Notes under the pieces: model-generated | Seen by the model: the letters and a program-made list of their open reading frames with translations, nothing else | What the model was told of the DNA's origin: nothing | The model's database searches: none | Position numbers and translations under genes: made by a program | Assembly: GCF_030253575.1 (NCBI RefSeq) | Contig: NC_080568.1 | Coordinates: forward strand, 29,260,001 to 29,324,000 | Reading direction: 5' to 3' | DNA: 64,000 nt | From: Rhododendron vialii | Lineage: Eukaryota > Streptophyta > Magnoliopsida > Ericales > Ericaceae | Shown here: positions 1 to 12,716 of the stretch, piece by piece | How positions within the stretch are numbered: position 1 is the stretch's first letter | Layout of the letters: every line of letters begins with the position of its first letter

Positions 1-567
1 TTCCTTGACCATCTTATTATATAGTTGAGTCCAAGCAGTGACATCGTTACCCATCTTCGAATTCCTAAAAACTCCAAGAACCGTAAGGTACGTCGCCTCA
101 TCGATGTAAAACCCTAGTTCTTTCATCTTTGTAATGGTTGCCCAAAATTGCTTCACTGACTCCTTGTTAGCGAAAATCCGAAGCACTAGACTGTAAATAG
201 CAGAACTGGGTCTAAACCCATTTTTGTCACATACCCAGTTGAAGAATTTGGAAGCCCTTTTTGGGTCTTTATCGAGTTTCTTCAAAATGTACACAACCGT
301 TTCGTGGGTCAGTTTTGGGTTAGTGTTTGATAACTTGTTTTCTAATTCTTTTGACCAATCAGAGTCTGCTATGAGCTCAAGAATCGAGGTGGGTTGTGTT
401 GAGAAGGATAGGATTTGATAAGTGGGTATGGAAATGGAAGCGTGGGGTTGTTTAGAGAGAGAGGGAGAGAGGTGGGAGAATGGAATTGGTACCTGAGGAT
501 AAAGCCGAGTTGAGTGAAGCGAGTTGAGTAGGCGGAGATGACTCAGTATCGTCTTTGCTCGGTTCAT
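1..567 (-). CDS. Pentatricopeptide repeat protein, N-terminal part (truncated by window edge)
   Basis: An open frame of 189 codons reads leftward from the ATG at 565-567 and leaves the window in frame at base 1. The N-terminus (MNRAKTILSHLRLLNSLHST...) is rich in Arg, Ser and Leu with few acidic residues, as expected of a mitochondrial presequence. Further on, KRASKFFNWVCDKNGFRPSS, the AIYSLVLRIFANKE stretch, FWATITKMKELGFYIDEATY and the AWTQLYNKMVKE stretch have the helix-turn-helix spacing of P-class PPR motifs. PPR proteins bind organellar RNA and act in its processing, stability or translation. This start was chosen because the frame is open from it to the edge and the leader fits a targeting peptide. 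The 3' part is missing, so the number of repeats and the RNA target are unknown. A (CT)n tract lies just upstream of the start. Confidence 0.85.
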   Translation of the reverse strand, partial: MNRAKTILSHLRLLNSLHSTRLYPQVPIPFSHLSPSLSKQPHASISIPTYQILSFSTQPTSILELIADSDWSKELENKLSNTNPKLTHETVVYILKKLDKDPKRASKFFNWVCDKNGFRPSSAIYSLVLRIFANKESVKQFWATITKMKELGFYIDEATYLTVLGVFRNSKMGNDVTAWTQLYNKMVKE

Positions 568-784
568 GGCCGCTTTGTGATCTCTCTCTCTCTCTCTCTC
601 TCCTCTAATTTTAGACAGAGTGGGAGGTCAAGGGTTTTCCGGGGGTTTAGGCAGGATCCAAATCGACCAAATTTGGGTGGGTCTTTTTGTAACCCGAATG
701 GTGCTAAAAGCCTAAAATGGTCAACTTTTCCCAGATTTTACCATGGTGAAATTATTCAGTAGTCCGGGAACACCACTTTGTGGG
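568..784. promoter_or_regulatory. 5' flank of the PPR gene with (CT)n tract
   Basis: The first about 215 bases upstream of the PPR start hold a CT run at 582-603, which is a GA run on the coding strand and a common feature of plant 5' leaders. I see no certain TATA box. A hAT-like MITE starts at 785, so the gene's near promoter is short. Confidence 0.3.
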
Positions 785-1198
785 CAGTGGCGGAGCTACC
801 TTGGGGCCTAGGATGGCCCCGGCCCCCTTCCGAGTCTCCGAGTTTTAAAATTTTTATTTTGTACATACCTAATTTTGAATATTATTGATAATTATTCATC
901 TATAATTATTTATAATCTTAATAATTTTGGTTTGATTTGATTAAAAATCGGTTATTTACATTCTCATTTCTCAATTTTTTTCATAAATAAAAAATAATCA
1001 GGTGACTGTTGAAATTGCCTAAAGAAAAAAAACAAAAAAAATTGATATATTTTAACTGCATTAGGCTAGAATCCTTTTAATATACAAATGTAATGTACTG
1101 TAAAATAAAAAATTTATAATATAATAAGTATATGTTCTGATAAAAAATATATGTCTATTAATCCGGCCCCCTCAGGTCAAAACTCTAGCTCGCCACTG
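785..1198. mobile_element. hAT-like non-autonomous element (MITE)
   Basis: The ends are inverted copies: CAGTGGCGGAGCTA at the left and the complement of CAGTGGCGAGCTA at the right. The element is flanked by an imperfect 8-bp duplication (TTTGTGGG at 777-784, CTTGTGGA at 1199-1206; 6 of 8 match). The interior is A/T-rich with no coding potential. CAGTGGCGGA-type ends and 8-bp target duplications are typical of plant hAT MITEs. The same terminus occurs in the NAR2 intron at 17919. Confidence 0.7.
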
Positions 1199-1605
1199 CT
1201 TGTGGAGCTTTAAACCACTCTACAACCACACATTCTTATAGAGTCATAGGGGTTTATGATTAAGTGTATGAACCCTACATAAATATGTAATTTTGAAATG
1301 GTTTGGAGCACCACATGATAGTACTCTAGATACAAAACTAAGAAAATTCTTTGATTGATTTGAGTCTCTAGAACCAACTCCTCTTGTTTGGTTTGAGTTT
1401 TGAGGGAGGTTTTTGGATAATGAATGGAAAGAGATAGATAAAAAAATGAGAGTACTAATTGAAGAGAAAATTTATTGAATGCCATGCACAGAGAAATGGT
1501 TGGGTCTAGGGATCCAAAGCGAACAAAGATTTGTCTCAAAATATATGTTCATCTGGCGAATCAATCCTTAAGTTCCAATCAATTGAGTCGGCTACAAGTA
1601 TGTTT

Positions 1606-1792
1606 TTCCAATTGAGCTCCAAGGGCATATGCGTAATCGGACTACCTAGCACAACCCTCCCCTTGGCCTGGGTTCCAATTGAGCTCCAAGGGCATATTTG
1701 TAATCAGATTCAAGTTGTAAGAATTTAATAGGAATTTTTATGTATTGGTTGTCAGCTACCTAGCACAACCCTCCCCTTAGCCGGGTTGGAAC
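1606..1792. repeat. Two interleaved direct repeat modules
   Basis: Module one (CCAATTGAGCTCCAAGGGCA and following) occurs at about 1609 and 1675. Module two (CTACCTAGCACAACCCTCCC and following) occurs at about 1642 and 1755. The order is 1-2-1-2 with a longer gap before the last copy, so an older tandem duplication has been stretched by later changes. Confidence 0.6.
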
Positions 1793-2148
1793 TGATTGTG
1801 TGGTAGATAAAACTCGAAGCATGACACGGCCTGCCACTGATATTCATCTCTCATTATCACATATGAAACCATATGCCTGCACAAAAGGATACTCCTATCT
1901 TTGTATCAAATGCTCCCTTCGCTGTTCACAATGAGCTAACTGCACTATGGACAGCTTGAAAACCATTGACTCGAACAGTCGAACCCCAATCTTGCTGCAG
2001 AAGGGCAAATTCCTTCGCCCAAACGGCTGAACCAAATTTCCTCCTAGCCTAATACTGAAAACAGCTTTAATCAACAAATGGAAGAATAGAATGATACTCC
2101 ACTACCAACTTTATGAGAAACCTTTTTAGCTTTCTGGTTCACTGACTT

Positions 2149-2149
<1 letters not shown>

Positions 2150-2201
<52 letters not shown>
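2150..2201. repeat. Compound microsatellite (AC)n(AG)n
   Basis: About 16 AC units run directly into about 9 AG units. It lies downstream of the WNK gene and is not coding. Confidence 0.9.
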
Positions 2202-2898
2202 TATGTACCAAAACTTTATAAAGCCCAACAAACCATAAATTTCTTCCCCATGGATCAGACTAATGAGGACCAAACCAAGAGGAAAGCATGCTACAATGGC
2301 AGCTATTCAAGCCAGTGAATACATGCATATTCCAGACCACAAAACAGAAATCCGAAAAAACTGTCGACATAATCAAGGGAAATGCATTTCAAAGCAATCA
2401 GTCTTAACTGTCACCAATACACGTACTACGGCTATGTACACATACATGTATACTTCCCATCACCAATAAATCATATATATGGACTATGATCTTTTGTACA
2501 GATGACATGTAAATGTTGCATTAGGTATTCGCTAAACATAGAAATCCATGCATGCTACTTGGCCAATGTCCCACCCAACGGCGTCGTGTAATTGTCCACC
2601 TTATCAGAAAGAGCGATTCTGGCGTGTCCACCAAAGGTTATTTCCTAAAGCAGATTTCCAACAGCACAAAACCATTTCCCTCGCGCCATAACTTACAGAT
2701 CAATATACACATTCTTCAGTTACTGAATCTACTTCCCACCTCCCCCAACAAAGTGATAATACCTGCGGTTCTGAAGTATCTTCAAACTTTTATGGTATGA
2801 TCATTGTAACTATCACACAGCAATGAGCAATCCAAGTTAGATTCTGCAACCGAGTCAGAAACCTGAAATATTAACACTTGCATATTCGACAAAGACTC

Positions 2899-5800
2899 CT
2901 AATCAGTAGGATTTCCCGTACAGCATCCCATTTGACACCAGAACTTGTGGTCATCAATCTTCCGGCTGCACATTCTTACAACTTTGTGACGAGTTTCTGG
3001 AGGAAGTTCCTTCAAGAGATCCGATACAGCCAGTTCATTCCTCCTTTTTAACTCGTCCATCTCCTTTTTCTGCTCAACCAACAAATGCCCAAGTTTCTCT
3101 GCGATGATTCTGACATCATTGGAGTCCATATCATTTGCAGTTTCACTATACCCCACCAACCCCAATTGGTGGGGATCGGCTGAATTGTTTTCATCGAATT
3201 GTAAATCAGCATTTACACGAACTTGTTTCTTTTTCAAATTTTCATCAACCACGTGCTCATCCTCCATCCGTTCAAGTGAGGCAGCATTATTTGAACCCCT
3301 CTCATTTTCTCGAGTCAATGACCCTTCCAGAGATAGGTTCGAAGGGCCAGGATTATCTGGATAGTTTCCACCAGCTTTTTTAGGTGAGTTGGACCAGTAC
3401 TTCCGACCTGAGGGCAGTCGTTCCAGCTTAAGATTACCAACAGGGGAGGGAAATTCATTTTTCGAGGGAGAAACATAGTTATTGGAGGCAGAGATATCAG
3501 AAAGTGCAACTTCATTATTGGCTTTGTCTCGAGAAATTTCTGTGGGTGCCCAATCGGGAATATGAGATCGTATTTCAGATTCAATCATTTTAGCAACAGC
3601 AGATACATCTTGATCAGTCAGGTCTAGCTGCTCGACCATTTCACTAGCAACACCAAGTGCAGTTTCGATATCGATATCAAACGGGAAATGGATATTCCGA
3701 ATATGACCTGGGCCCAAGTGGAAATGTCTCAATCCCAAGAACATGTAACTAGCCTACAACTTTCTATCTAAGAAGCATGGATACATAAATGACACGACAT
3801 GACATGGACACCTAATTTTTATCCAAATCTTACGACATGGACACGTTGTATCTTATACACTGGTGCAGAAATACAAATACCAGTTGTATTACAAAGACAT
3901 GAATCAACAATAAATAAAAAAGTATTAACAAACTAAACATCCATGGGCCATGGCAATTTTGACTTGGCCAAACTTTTAAAAATTGCCTTATGACCTCATA
4001 ATTTGTCCCCATTCCAACGTATCCAAGCATGTTACCAGTGTGTGAAAGTGCAACTAGGAAAGACTGATAAAAGGATGAAAGCATGAGTATGTCCAAAGCA
4101 TTTTCCGTGTTCTTGTCCGACACAGATTTGTGAGGCCTATATATGTGCTTGTACTTCTTAGCTTTCTTGAAACGAAAAAAAAGGGCAACCAAAAAGAAAC
4201 CGAGAAGATTGGCAACCTGTGGAATCTGGTATTCTTAGTTTCAGAACTATTGTGTTGAGGTCCTTCCTTTGACCCTGCACCGTGAAGTCTCGACTTCCCT
4301 CAGGTACAGCGTGGCTGGATTCTGTCAATTCGTTGTATCAGAAGCTAGGGTAAAGCAGCGAAAAGGCAAAGAAATTTCAAGTGATTTCCCAAAGTTTACC
4401 TGAAGCATTAGGATTTGGAGGTAAGGATGGGATTATTGTTTTATTGTCTTCATCTAATTGGAGAAAAGGATCCACTAGAAGTTCCTTCGCAGGCAACCGG
4501 TCTGAAACCTTTGCAATACATTTTTCAATAAATGCTTTGACTACAGGATCCTTTACTTTGGCCAAGGATGCTGGCTTGATTCCCTTCAAAGAGAATAAAA
4601 AACAATTAAAATATCCAGCCCAGGTCCCCGAACCATACTCTATTTTAGTATTTTACAGAAAAATCAAGCTCCAACCCACACTCTATTTCTTCCTCTATTT
4701 GAGAGAAGCAATTTGATACTCCAAATATGGAGTATGGGGGGAAAGGGAAGATCTAAACCCACTATTTGAATAAGTTGATAATGAAAGTTGACAATGATTG
4801 AAGGAAAAGTGAGAAAATCTTTGAAATGATGATGAAATAGAGAAAAAGAGATGTATGGTTAGGGTGAATATGAGTATTGAAAATGTAGAATCCTCTTAGT
4901 TCACTCTTTGAATATAAACTTTGTGTTGATCCTCTCAAATAGAGTCCTAGAGCACATTGGAGTGAAAATGTTTACTCGACTCCACTTCAATCACACCACA
5001 AAGCATTTACCCTATTAAATGACGTTGGTGATGCGAATACAATGGTTGCAACTGAAAGACCAAGGTATTATATTCCCTCAACTACAACATGCTCTACATT
5101 TTGTTATTTATAATTGCTTCCATCATTTGCAGATTTACAATTAATGAAGCCAAAGAGATAAAATAAAAAAAAATAACAAAACACACACAGATCAAAGCAT
5201 AAATTTAAACAGAAGCATCACAATAGCATAATAGAAGCATCACAATATTGTAAGATTTCTTGGAGATTTCCAACCTAAAACCAATCGGTAGATTTTATTA
5301 ACCGAGCTTGGGTGGCTTCGATGAGCGATGTAGGACAAGTCTAACACTCCCCCTCACGTGCAGCCCAGATGCACGTGAAGGTGACAGACAAGGAGACGAG
5401 GAACTTCTGAGCAATTGACTCGGGCGACAGAGATGACAGAGACTTTCCCACGAGAGACTAGGCCATCCAAGACCTAGCTCTGATACCATGTTATTTGGGA
5501 GAATAAGAAAAGTGTATAAGGTGTTAATGAACCTTAACACAAATAACTATTATTTATAATATGGGAGACGTAGTTACAATACTTGACTAAGCAATGTGGG
5601 ACTTAGACTAATAATATTCTAACAAATATCATCAAAACAAGCACCACAACATAATGTAATATAAAATAAAGGAGTAAAATAAATGGAGGAGGTAGTTTAT
5701 CTACCCATTGAACAGATCCATAGTAATGTACGAAGAAAACCTATTTCAGTACCGGTTCAAATCATTTCAACTGAATCTAAAAAACAACTTGCTAGATAAG

Positions 5801-8800
5801 TCCTGAACTCTAACGACACCAGGAAGTTACTCACGGATTGACTCAGCATATGTGTGTCTCCCCATCAGGGACACAAACACGAATTAGTTCAGCACAAGGA
5901 CCTAATTTTTACGAGTACTGCAAGTACAAAAGAGAATATCAAAATGCATCAGGTATATGTTTGCGGTGAGTTTTCAGTAATATTGGTTGACTAATTGTAG
6001 GGTCATCTTTTAAAACAGTATGACACAAATATGAATAATTTCAGCAAAATGGCAAATATGGCTGATGACGGCTGCAACTACAAGCAGCTAGATATATGTT
6101 GGGGTTGTGCCGTTGAGTTGTTAGAACACCGACCAAACCTCTTCAGACATTCATTGTTAACACAGGAAGTAGATGGGTATCATTGGAGGTGCCGATCGAT
6201 CACACATGAAAGGATCGGTAACAAGGAGAACAGACAAGGTGGGACTCTGCGCCCATCCATCTAGAAACTAGTCAGTCAATGGAAAACTGCACACGTGACA
6301 CACAGAGCTCCAACTTTGCTCCATTCTGGGCAACCATCCAACAAATGCAAAGATGTTGATTTATCCATTTAAGGCTTCAAAGAAGAAGGCTCTTTCTGCT
6401 CATCATTGAAGCAATAATATTCCCTGGGCTATCACAACTGACCAACTCCCAATCCCATCACATTCTACATTTGGACAGTTCTATTCATTTATGGAGTTAT
6501 AGCATCGAAACAAGCAAAACCAATAAAGATATCTCATACCATGCAGTTGGAATGCATGGCAGAAGAAATGGATTTTTGCTGATGCAACTCTCTCTTTTTT
6601 TTTACAATGAAGCATCTATCAGAAGTACATAAAATGTTCAAGAGAACACATAGGCCTTCACTTACCAACCGAAGAATATCGTTAAACAAAAGCACAATGG
6701 TAGAATTTGTAAAGCAAGTAATTGATGGAAAAGTACTCTAGCATATGATGCTTCTTTTGTGTTGAGGAGTCAAATAATTGACAATGCCCGCCCATATCCA
6801 GTGCTTTAACACCAAAAAGGAACTAGCGCCCACTTAAACATTCTGACCGAAAGAAAATCCAAGGGACTCCGAAGACCACAAGTTGGCAATTTGACACAAT
6901 TTGCACTCCCAATAATTATAGGAATTAAGCATAGGGTGCAAGTCAGTGCAAGTCATGGAGTGGGAAACTAATTGACAAAAAGTCATAAACGCCTTACCGA
7001 TGTCACTTTCTTGTATATCTGAGCAGCATTCGAACATTCAACATAAGGGTACTCAAAGGTCACCAACTCTAGCAAGCACATACCAAACGCATAAATATCT
7101 ACAAGCTCGTTGTATTCCTCCTCATAAAGCTCTGGTGCCATAAACTCAGGAGTACCTGATTCACAAATACACTATATCATTGTTTTTCCACTAGAAAAGA
7201 CTACGATGATTGATAATAAAACCACAATTAAAAAAGAAACAGAAAAGGAAAAAAGCACAAAAAGGAAACGAAGAAAGAAACAACTCCTCACCAATGACAC
7301 TGTGAGCAGAACGAGCCTTACGAAGAATGGCTGCGAGTCCTAAGTCTCCAATCTTCACCTCACCATTGTTTCCATTTACAAAAATATTGTCACACTTTAG
7401 GTCACGATGGATAACAGGTGGGTCATGACTGTGAAGATAGATAAGGCCGTCTAAGATCTGCTTAGACCATTTCTTCACTGCTCTCAAATCAACACGCTTA
7501 TGTTTATTACGATACCTACGTAGACATATAGAAAAAATGTGAATCGCGTCAATCGATCAAGATGGAAATTGAATTCATAGAATACACCAACACAGAATAC
7601 ACCAGTGTTGTAGCATGGTAAACATACTGTCGTAGCGTCCCAGAAGTGAAAATCTCGGTTAAGAAGTTGATATTCTTGTTTTTGGTGTCAACCCATGAGT
7701 GGTAGAATTTAATAATATTCTTGTGTTTAAGAGTCTTAAGCAAATTAACTTCCGAAAATAACCGCTCCAAGTCTTCGGAGTTGTGTAAGAGATCTGCAAC
7801 CTTAACTTGATTCCAAGCAACTTCAATTCCTTCAAGTGTGTCAAATGCTCTATATCTAAATCGCCAGAATGTTGGTCAAGGAGAAAACGATAACGATTCA
7901 AAAGCAGCTTTGTGTCAAATGCATAATAAACAACTGTCAAACAAAATGACAACAAAAAGTCCTTAGGAGGATACACTTTTTTGAATGCCCCTTTTCCAAG
8001 AACCTCTTTATACTGCAAATAGTATAAGAATAAACTCAGTAAGAGAACAACATTAGTGGCAAACTGGCAATTGATCCAACAATTAAACTAACTACAAAGC
8101 AAAACACTTAGGCCCCGTTCTTCATAGCTGGACTACTATTGAAGGCACACAATCCCACGAAGTTAGAAAATCAGTAGGACTAACATTTAGGACATGTTTG
8201 CTCTGGATTAAAGCATCAGATTAGACCATATATTCAAGGAGACTGTATATGTGAGAATGCTCAGCTTAGTTCCACATCGGTGGGCTGAGGAAGCTCAAGG
8301 AATAAGTAACACTACCGAACTACTGCTAACTAATTTGGGATTAACTGTTAAGCATTTTGGGCCATGTTGTCGAAAAGGTTATTGAGTTAGTAAGAGGCGG
8401 GTATGATAAAAAAAATTAGTAAGAGGTGGGTCGTTACAGTAATAAGGTGATTGATTGGAACTTTTACGCTTAAGATTAAATATGCACTCGATATTCTATC
8501 CAAACATATTACCTTGGGATACATAGGTGTTATTAATTTCTTCACTATTTATCCAATGGGATTCCATATTCTAAGGTATTATATGTGTCTTCAGTATTAG
8601 TCTAGTCAAACAAACATAGCCTTCGGCATCACTAGTACAACACCCAAAAGTGTTGCATAATCCATATCTTGCAAGATTTCATATTTGACAGGTATTTAAT
8701 CGTGACGGAAAGGTTTCAATCAAGTATATATAAAATATATAGTCGCTCTAATCTGGCAAACAAACAGGGATCTGAAATCTGGAGTCAAGCAACAATACTC

Positions 8801-9060
8801 TGATAATGTGAAATACATTTCTAGAGTAGCCTATGCCCTATGGTACACTCCTCACTATATTATTATTCAAAAAAAGGAAAAAGAAAAGAAAGCGTAATGT
8901 AGCATAGCTTTCTCCTAGTTTTCTATCAACACAAAGATGTACTAACTATATCTGCAATACATAAAACACTGACCCGACCATATCGACCAGATGGGTCGAC
9001 CTCAATATACTCGGTGTCAGAATCGTCGGGGTCGGGGTCGGGCGAAGAGTTGTGGGGCAT
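2899..9060 (-). CDS. WNK: WNK (with-no-lysine) serine/threonine kinase, eight coding exons, 610 aa
   Basis: The coding exons, in transcript order, are 9060-8974, 8012-7975, 7855-7628, 7515-7292, 7155-6998, 4583-4400, 4321-4217 and 3707-2899. All join in frame at GT-AG sites to give 610 residues, slightly longer than Arabidopsis WNK4/WNK5. The start [20 protein letters not shown] is followed by the glycine loop [14 protein letters not shown] (34-47). The catalytic lysine lies in this loop and subdomain II reads EVAWNQVKV, the defining WNK arrangement. The catalytic loop is HRDLKCDN (154-161), DFG is replaced by DLG (175-177), and the APE region reads GTPEFMAPE. After the kinase domain an OSR1-C-like module (about 320-380: [20 protein letters not shown]) precedes a polar tail with a short Lys/Glu-rich coiled coil. 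Plant WNKs act in flowering time, ion and stress signalling. The 2.4-kb fifth intron carries a TRIM insertion. Exon 2 is only 38 nt. Confidence 0.93.
5249..5624 (-). mobile_element. TRIM-like LTR retrotransposon in WNK intron 5
   Basis: Read on the minus strand, a 136-bp LTR (5624-5489, TGTTAGAATATT...AATAACA) is followed at once by the initiator-Met-tRNA primer site TGGTATCAGAGC (5488-5477). About 120 bp of non-coding interior and a polypurine tract GGGGGAG (5353-5347) come next, then a second LTR starting TGTTAGAC (5346-5249, ending TTACA). Both flanks carry AATAT (5244-5248 and 5625-5629), a perfect 5-bp target duplication. The size and lack of genes fit a terminal-repeat retrotransposon in miniature. 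The two LTRs differ clearly in length and sequence, which is odd for a single insertion. Confidence 0.8.
8013..8973. other. First intron of the WNK gene
   Basis: This 961-base intron separates the 29-codon first exon from the exon that starts the kinase domain. It is A/T-rich. Around 8112 it has a TTA-GGCCCCGTTCTT sequence that resembles one end of a Tourist-type MITE, but no matching right end was found. No other feature is seen. Confidence 0.6.
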
Positions 9061-10679
9061 TCTCTGCGATGAACACAAAAGGGAGTGATGATCGATGGAT
9101 AACGAGATCAAGTTCAAATTCAGGTAAGTTTGGTTCCGCGTTACAACTTGAGGACCAAAGTCGGAACCCAAAAGAAACGACAACCCAGTTGGTGAAATTT
9201 AACGGCAGTACAAGGTGGGGAGGATATGGGTTTATGTGAGGATTCAAAGAAGAAGGGGAGGAGAAGGAAATTCCAGAGAGAGAGAGAGAGACGTGTGAAG
9301 GGAGGAGGCGGCAAGAGGGTCCCTTTGAAGAAGAAACGTAAAACCGGCTTAAGCGAATCAGCAAAGAGTGTGTTCGGTTGGAAAAGGAATAGTTTCCATA
9401 TTTGTTTATTTTCACTCATTCGCAAGATCATGTTATTTTGGGATTTTTTATTTGAATTTATAGGTAAGATAAAGAGAAAAATGAAAATATTGATCGGAGA
9501 GAAATAAAATAATTATTAAAATTTAAAATTCAAAACCCTTAAACAAACGGGGTTCCACTTTACTTTTTATTAATTAAACTTCAAAATAATATTTCAATGT
9601 ATTTTGAAAATTGTGATGTGTGCATTTTGAACACTACAAGACAAATATTGTGATTCTGAAGTGCCAAAATCATCCCATATCATCATATCCAGTATTGACA
9701 AATCAAAAAACTTTAAGATAAAATATCGTGCTTCATATTTTTAGTTACTGTTCTTTCTTTTACTACTTATCGTTTTCTTTATTTATTTTCATTACCTTCA
9801 TTTTCTTCTTCACATCAAACATGAAAAAGTAATTTTCTTTTCATTTATTTCATTTACCTGCAAAGCCAAAATTAACAGAAAAAAAAAAAATTCTAAAATC
9901 AGCCCAATGGATTGACAATAGTAAGTGTGTGAATGTGTATTAAAGAGTATAAAAAGTATACAGAAATACGTATTTTATTGTCTTCTAGTGTGCTTATCGT
10001 CATCCCAGTAGACTAACAATAGCAAAACCGTTTTTTATAAGTTCAAAAAATGGACTTGTATGATATCACTAGTGACGAGATTTGGCAATATTTGTTTCTC
10101 AAAAAAAAATGGTCTCCAAAAAATGAACTGTAAGATAAACATATCCCGATCCTGTGGTTGTTAATATCCGATTAATTTTTTTTTCTGATATGACTACATT
10201 GTTTATAGACCTTTACAAGATGAACGATTTCAAGATGTTGAAATCTCAAAAGGCTCAACCAAAGTGCACTACATCCATGTGTTTGGTGCACTATGCGGAT
10301 CCTAGATGCTTTGTTCCCAATTGTTGTTCTTATTTGTGCATAGCATTAGACTCCATAAATGAGGAAAAAACAATACTCCAACATAAGTATAGCTGTCATC
10401 CCATTGTAGGCAGGACAAGAGCCAATCAGCCAAGGGGAGGGTAAAATTTTCACTGGTTCCAGTCCCTCTCGCAGCATTGTTGCCCACATTTTACTAGCCG
10501 CAGAATTACTCCTCGCCAAACAATCGCCTGTTGCCATGGAAGATGAGTACCACTTTTAGGCATTCTAAGTCTAGGGTGGCAAAGCCGTAAATATGCGACG
10601 AAAGAATTAAGAGTCGGGCCTGCCTATGTTCAATTCAAAACGGCCCAACGGCCATGTGTCATGTGTTTTTTTAGTCGTC

Positions 10680-10990
10680 CGAAAGGGCAATTTTGTCGTT
10701 TTAGGAAATAATTGTTTTGTTTATAACTTTTAGTAGGAAACTCCGTTTCAGTCCATTCTTTTTAGAGAAGTCTTAAATTTTTCTCTATTTTCCGAATTTG
10801 TAATAATTTCTGTTTTTTTTCGAAATTGGTAATTTTTGTTTTCTAGGAGTAGGGTTTGCTACCAATATAATATAAGTTATAAGCCTTAGGGCTTGGGGGT
10901 TGTTGATTATTGAATAAAATAAAAGAGTTTAGAGAGAGTTTCTCTAAACCATCGTGTTTTTGATTATCGTTGATGCACCGTTCTTCAATT
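10680..10990 (+). mobile_element. Possible solo LTR fragment
   Basis: A stretch with an AT-rich promoter-like part, then AAGCCTTAGGGCTTGGGGG, TTGATTATTGAATAAAATAA and a short palindrome AGAGTTTAGAGAGAG / CTCTCTAAACC resembles the R-U5 part of a plant Copia or Gypsy LTR. I cannot define clean TG...CA ends or a target duplication, so this stays tentative. Confidence 0.25.
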
Positions 10991-11517
10991 TCTTATACGC
11001 TTCCCAGTATCACTGCCCAAGTCGGTTGATGTCTAAGATCAAAACTCCCGCACTTGAATTAACATCCCCCTTTCCTCTGAATCAATGTGATAACCTGTCG
11101 AGAGTCTCCTTCGACATCGCTTTAACCCGAGCTCTTGAGCAAAGATCAAACTAATTTCTCTTGCTAATTTGGATTGGCTTTGGCTTTGGTTAGTTTTGAT
11201 AATTTGGATTACCTGACCGATTAAGCTTCTATCTCATCTTCCACAAGCAAGATATAGAATAATACTTTTAATGGAATATAGATGACCAATTTTGAACAAG
11301 ACTCATCCCCAATGTAACCCATTTTTCCTTGTTAATTTAGGAACTAGTGATGATAGGGACCCAAACCATATATTTCTGAATTTAGACGCCTCATTTTCCT
11401 GAATGTATGCCAATTTATATTGACTTCCATTTTATCCAATCAATAACTTGTCAAATACGAGTACACAATCATCATTGGGTGGATTACATTATTCTCAATT
11501 TTCCAACTGTCTCTGTG

Positions 11518-11685
11518 TGCCGAGCGAAAAATTATTCATTGCTCGTGGAGCACTACCACGTGGTGCCCTAGAGTTCTCCTCAACCACAAAATTTTTTGAA
11601 ATCCGAGACTAAAGTATGTGGATCCTAGTATAATGTGTGGTGAGAAGAGTGCCCAAGGGCACTGAATAATTTCTTGTGCCGAGCT
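11518..11685. mobile_element. Small inverted-repeat element
   Basis: AAAATTATTCATTGCTCGTG (11527 on) is matched in inverse orientation by CACTGAATAATTT (about 11660-11672), with GCCGAGC or its complement just outside each arm. No clear target duplication is seen. The terminal GTGCCGAGC word also occurs in the Mutator-like MITE at 56126. Confidence 0.4.
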
Positions 11686-11880
11686 TACAAACACGTTTCT
11701 CCTGGAATCACTTTTTTTTTTTTGATCCTCTGGAATCACTTTTTTAAAGCCAATATTTTAATTTGCAGCCACAACCACGAGAGGAAAACGTGCTTCGAAG
11801 GTTTTCTTTCAGCACACGCTGCACGCGGCGATATGCAGATACAGGGCCAGATTCGTGGCTCAGAAGTTAAAACAAGTTTT

Positions 11881-12115
11881 AAATTTTGTTACACGGTCTT
11901 GGATAGAACAGGTTTTGCGTAGAGTTGCCTGTTTCCAACCCCTGCACGTGGCAGTGATTCCGAGTGCACACTGCACGACGCGTGGGTAAGGGTGTGAAGT
12001 GAAGTTTCACATCGCGTAGGTACCAAAACAATATGATGTATATAAGCGTGAGGAGCGTTCTCACTTAAATAGCTAGTATTTAGAGTTGAGTTACCCAAGA
12101 CCGTGTAACAAATTT
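11881..12115. mobile_element. Foldback MITE with TTACACGGTCTTGG arms
   Basis: The left arm AAATTTTGTTACACGGTCTTG (one base short of exact) begins at 11881. Its inverse copy CCAAGACCGTGTAACAAATT ends near 12115. The interior includes a TATATAA box near 12040 and no coding frame of note. A target duplication is not evident. Confidence 0.5.
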
Positions 12116-12716
12116 GAAAACACACACACCCGCCCTGCCAAAAAAGAAAAGGAAGGAAAGAAAGACAAGAAGACGCAGTAATTGCATCACTGCGACATAA
12201 TTTGCGAAGTTCACAAAATCTCTAACGACGTAACCATCAAGTTCTTCAACCAAGCAACCCCAAAACTTCTCTATATTTAGACATTTGCCATATAAACTGG
12301 GATTGCCAAGAAAGCCCGTGGTTCACAAGAAGAAACGAGAAACGATGAACAGAACCGTGTTGCATCCACACACAGTACATCCACACAGTAGGTGCGATTT
12401 CTAAGTTCAATCTCAACACACTTAGTTGCTTAACATATTTTTATCATGCCACCAAGAACTTTAACAGAAGTGCATCAGGGTGAACTTATTGGCAGCCTAA
12501 CAAGCTTTCCACTTCTCTTCAAGAAAAAATGCTTTCCATTTCAATAGCTGATATTTCCACCCAGGACCACCAAAACAATTCCAAAGACGTTGATAAATCA
12601 GATTCAACAAAAGGGGGACTAAGAACAGATAGCTGCCTAAGCAATGCCACCCTGCTCCAGCATTCCTGAATACAACACCTTTCGGTCTCCAATTACTTGT
12701 ATTCGTAGATTTGCTA

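Larger units (their letters stand above)
1199..2898. other. Intergenic region and WNK 3' flank
   Basis: There is no credible gene here. 1609-1790 holds two interleaved short modules, each present twice (see the separate repeat). 2150-2201 is an (AC)n(AG)n microsatellite. About 2500-2898 probably contains the 3' UTR of the WNK gene, which ends at 2899. The small open frames lack coding character. Confidence 0.4.
9061..12716. other. Intergenic region between WNK and L19 genes
   Basis: 9061-9430 is the WNK 5' leader and promoter side, with a short GA run near 9277-9290. 9430-10680 is A/T-rich with no gene seen. 10680-11000 looks like part of an LTR (see separate entry). Two inverted-repeat elements follow at 11518-11685 and 11881-12115. 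From about 12400 to 12716 lies the probable 3' UTR of the L19 gene. Open frames here are short and lack recognisable motifs. Confidence 0.4.

Noticed and set aside
1210-1539. A 109-codon minus-strand frame next to the hAT MITE
   Set aside because: Its composition is that of translated A/T-rich spacer, with no protein motif.
7659-8018. A single long frame across WNK exons 2 and 3
   Set aside because: It crosses an intron (7974-7856). The spliced reading restores [19 protein letters not shown], the conserved WNK sequence.
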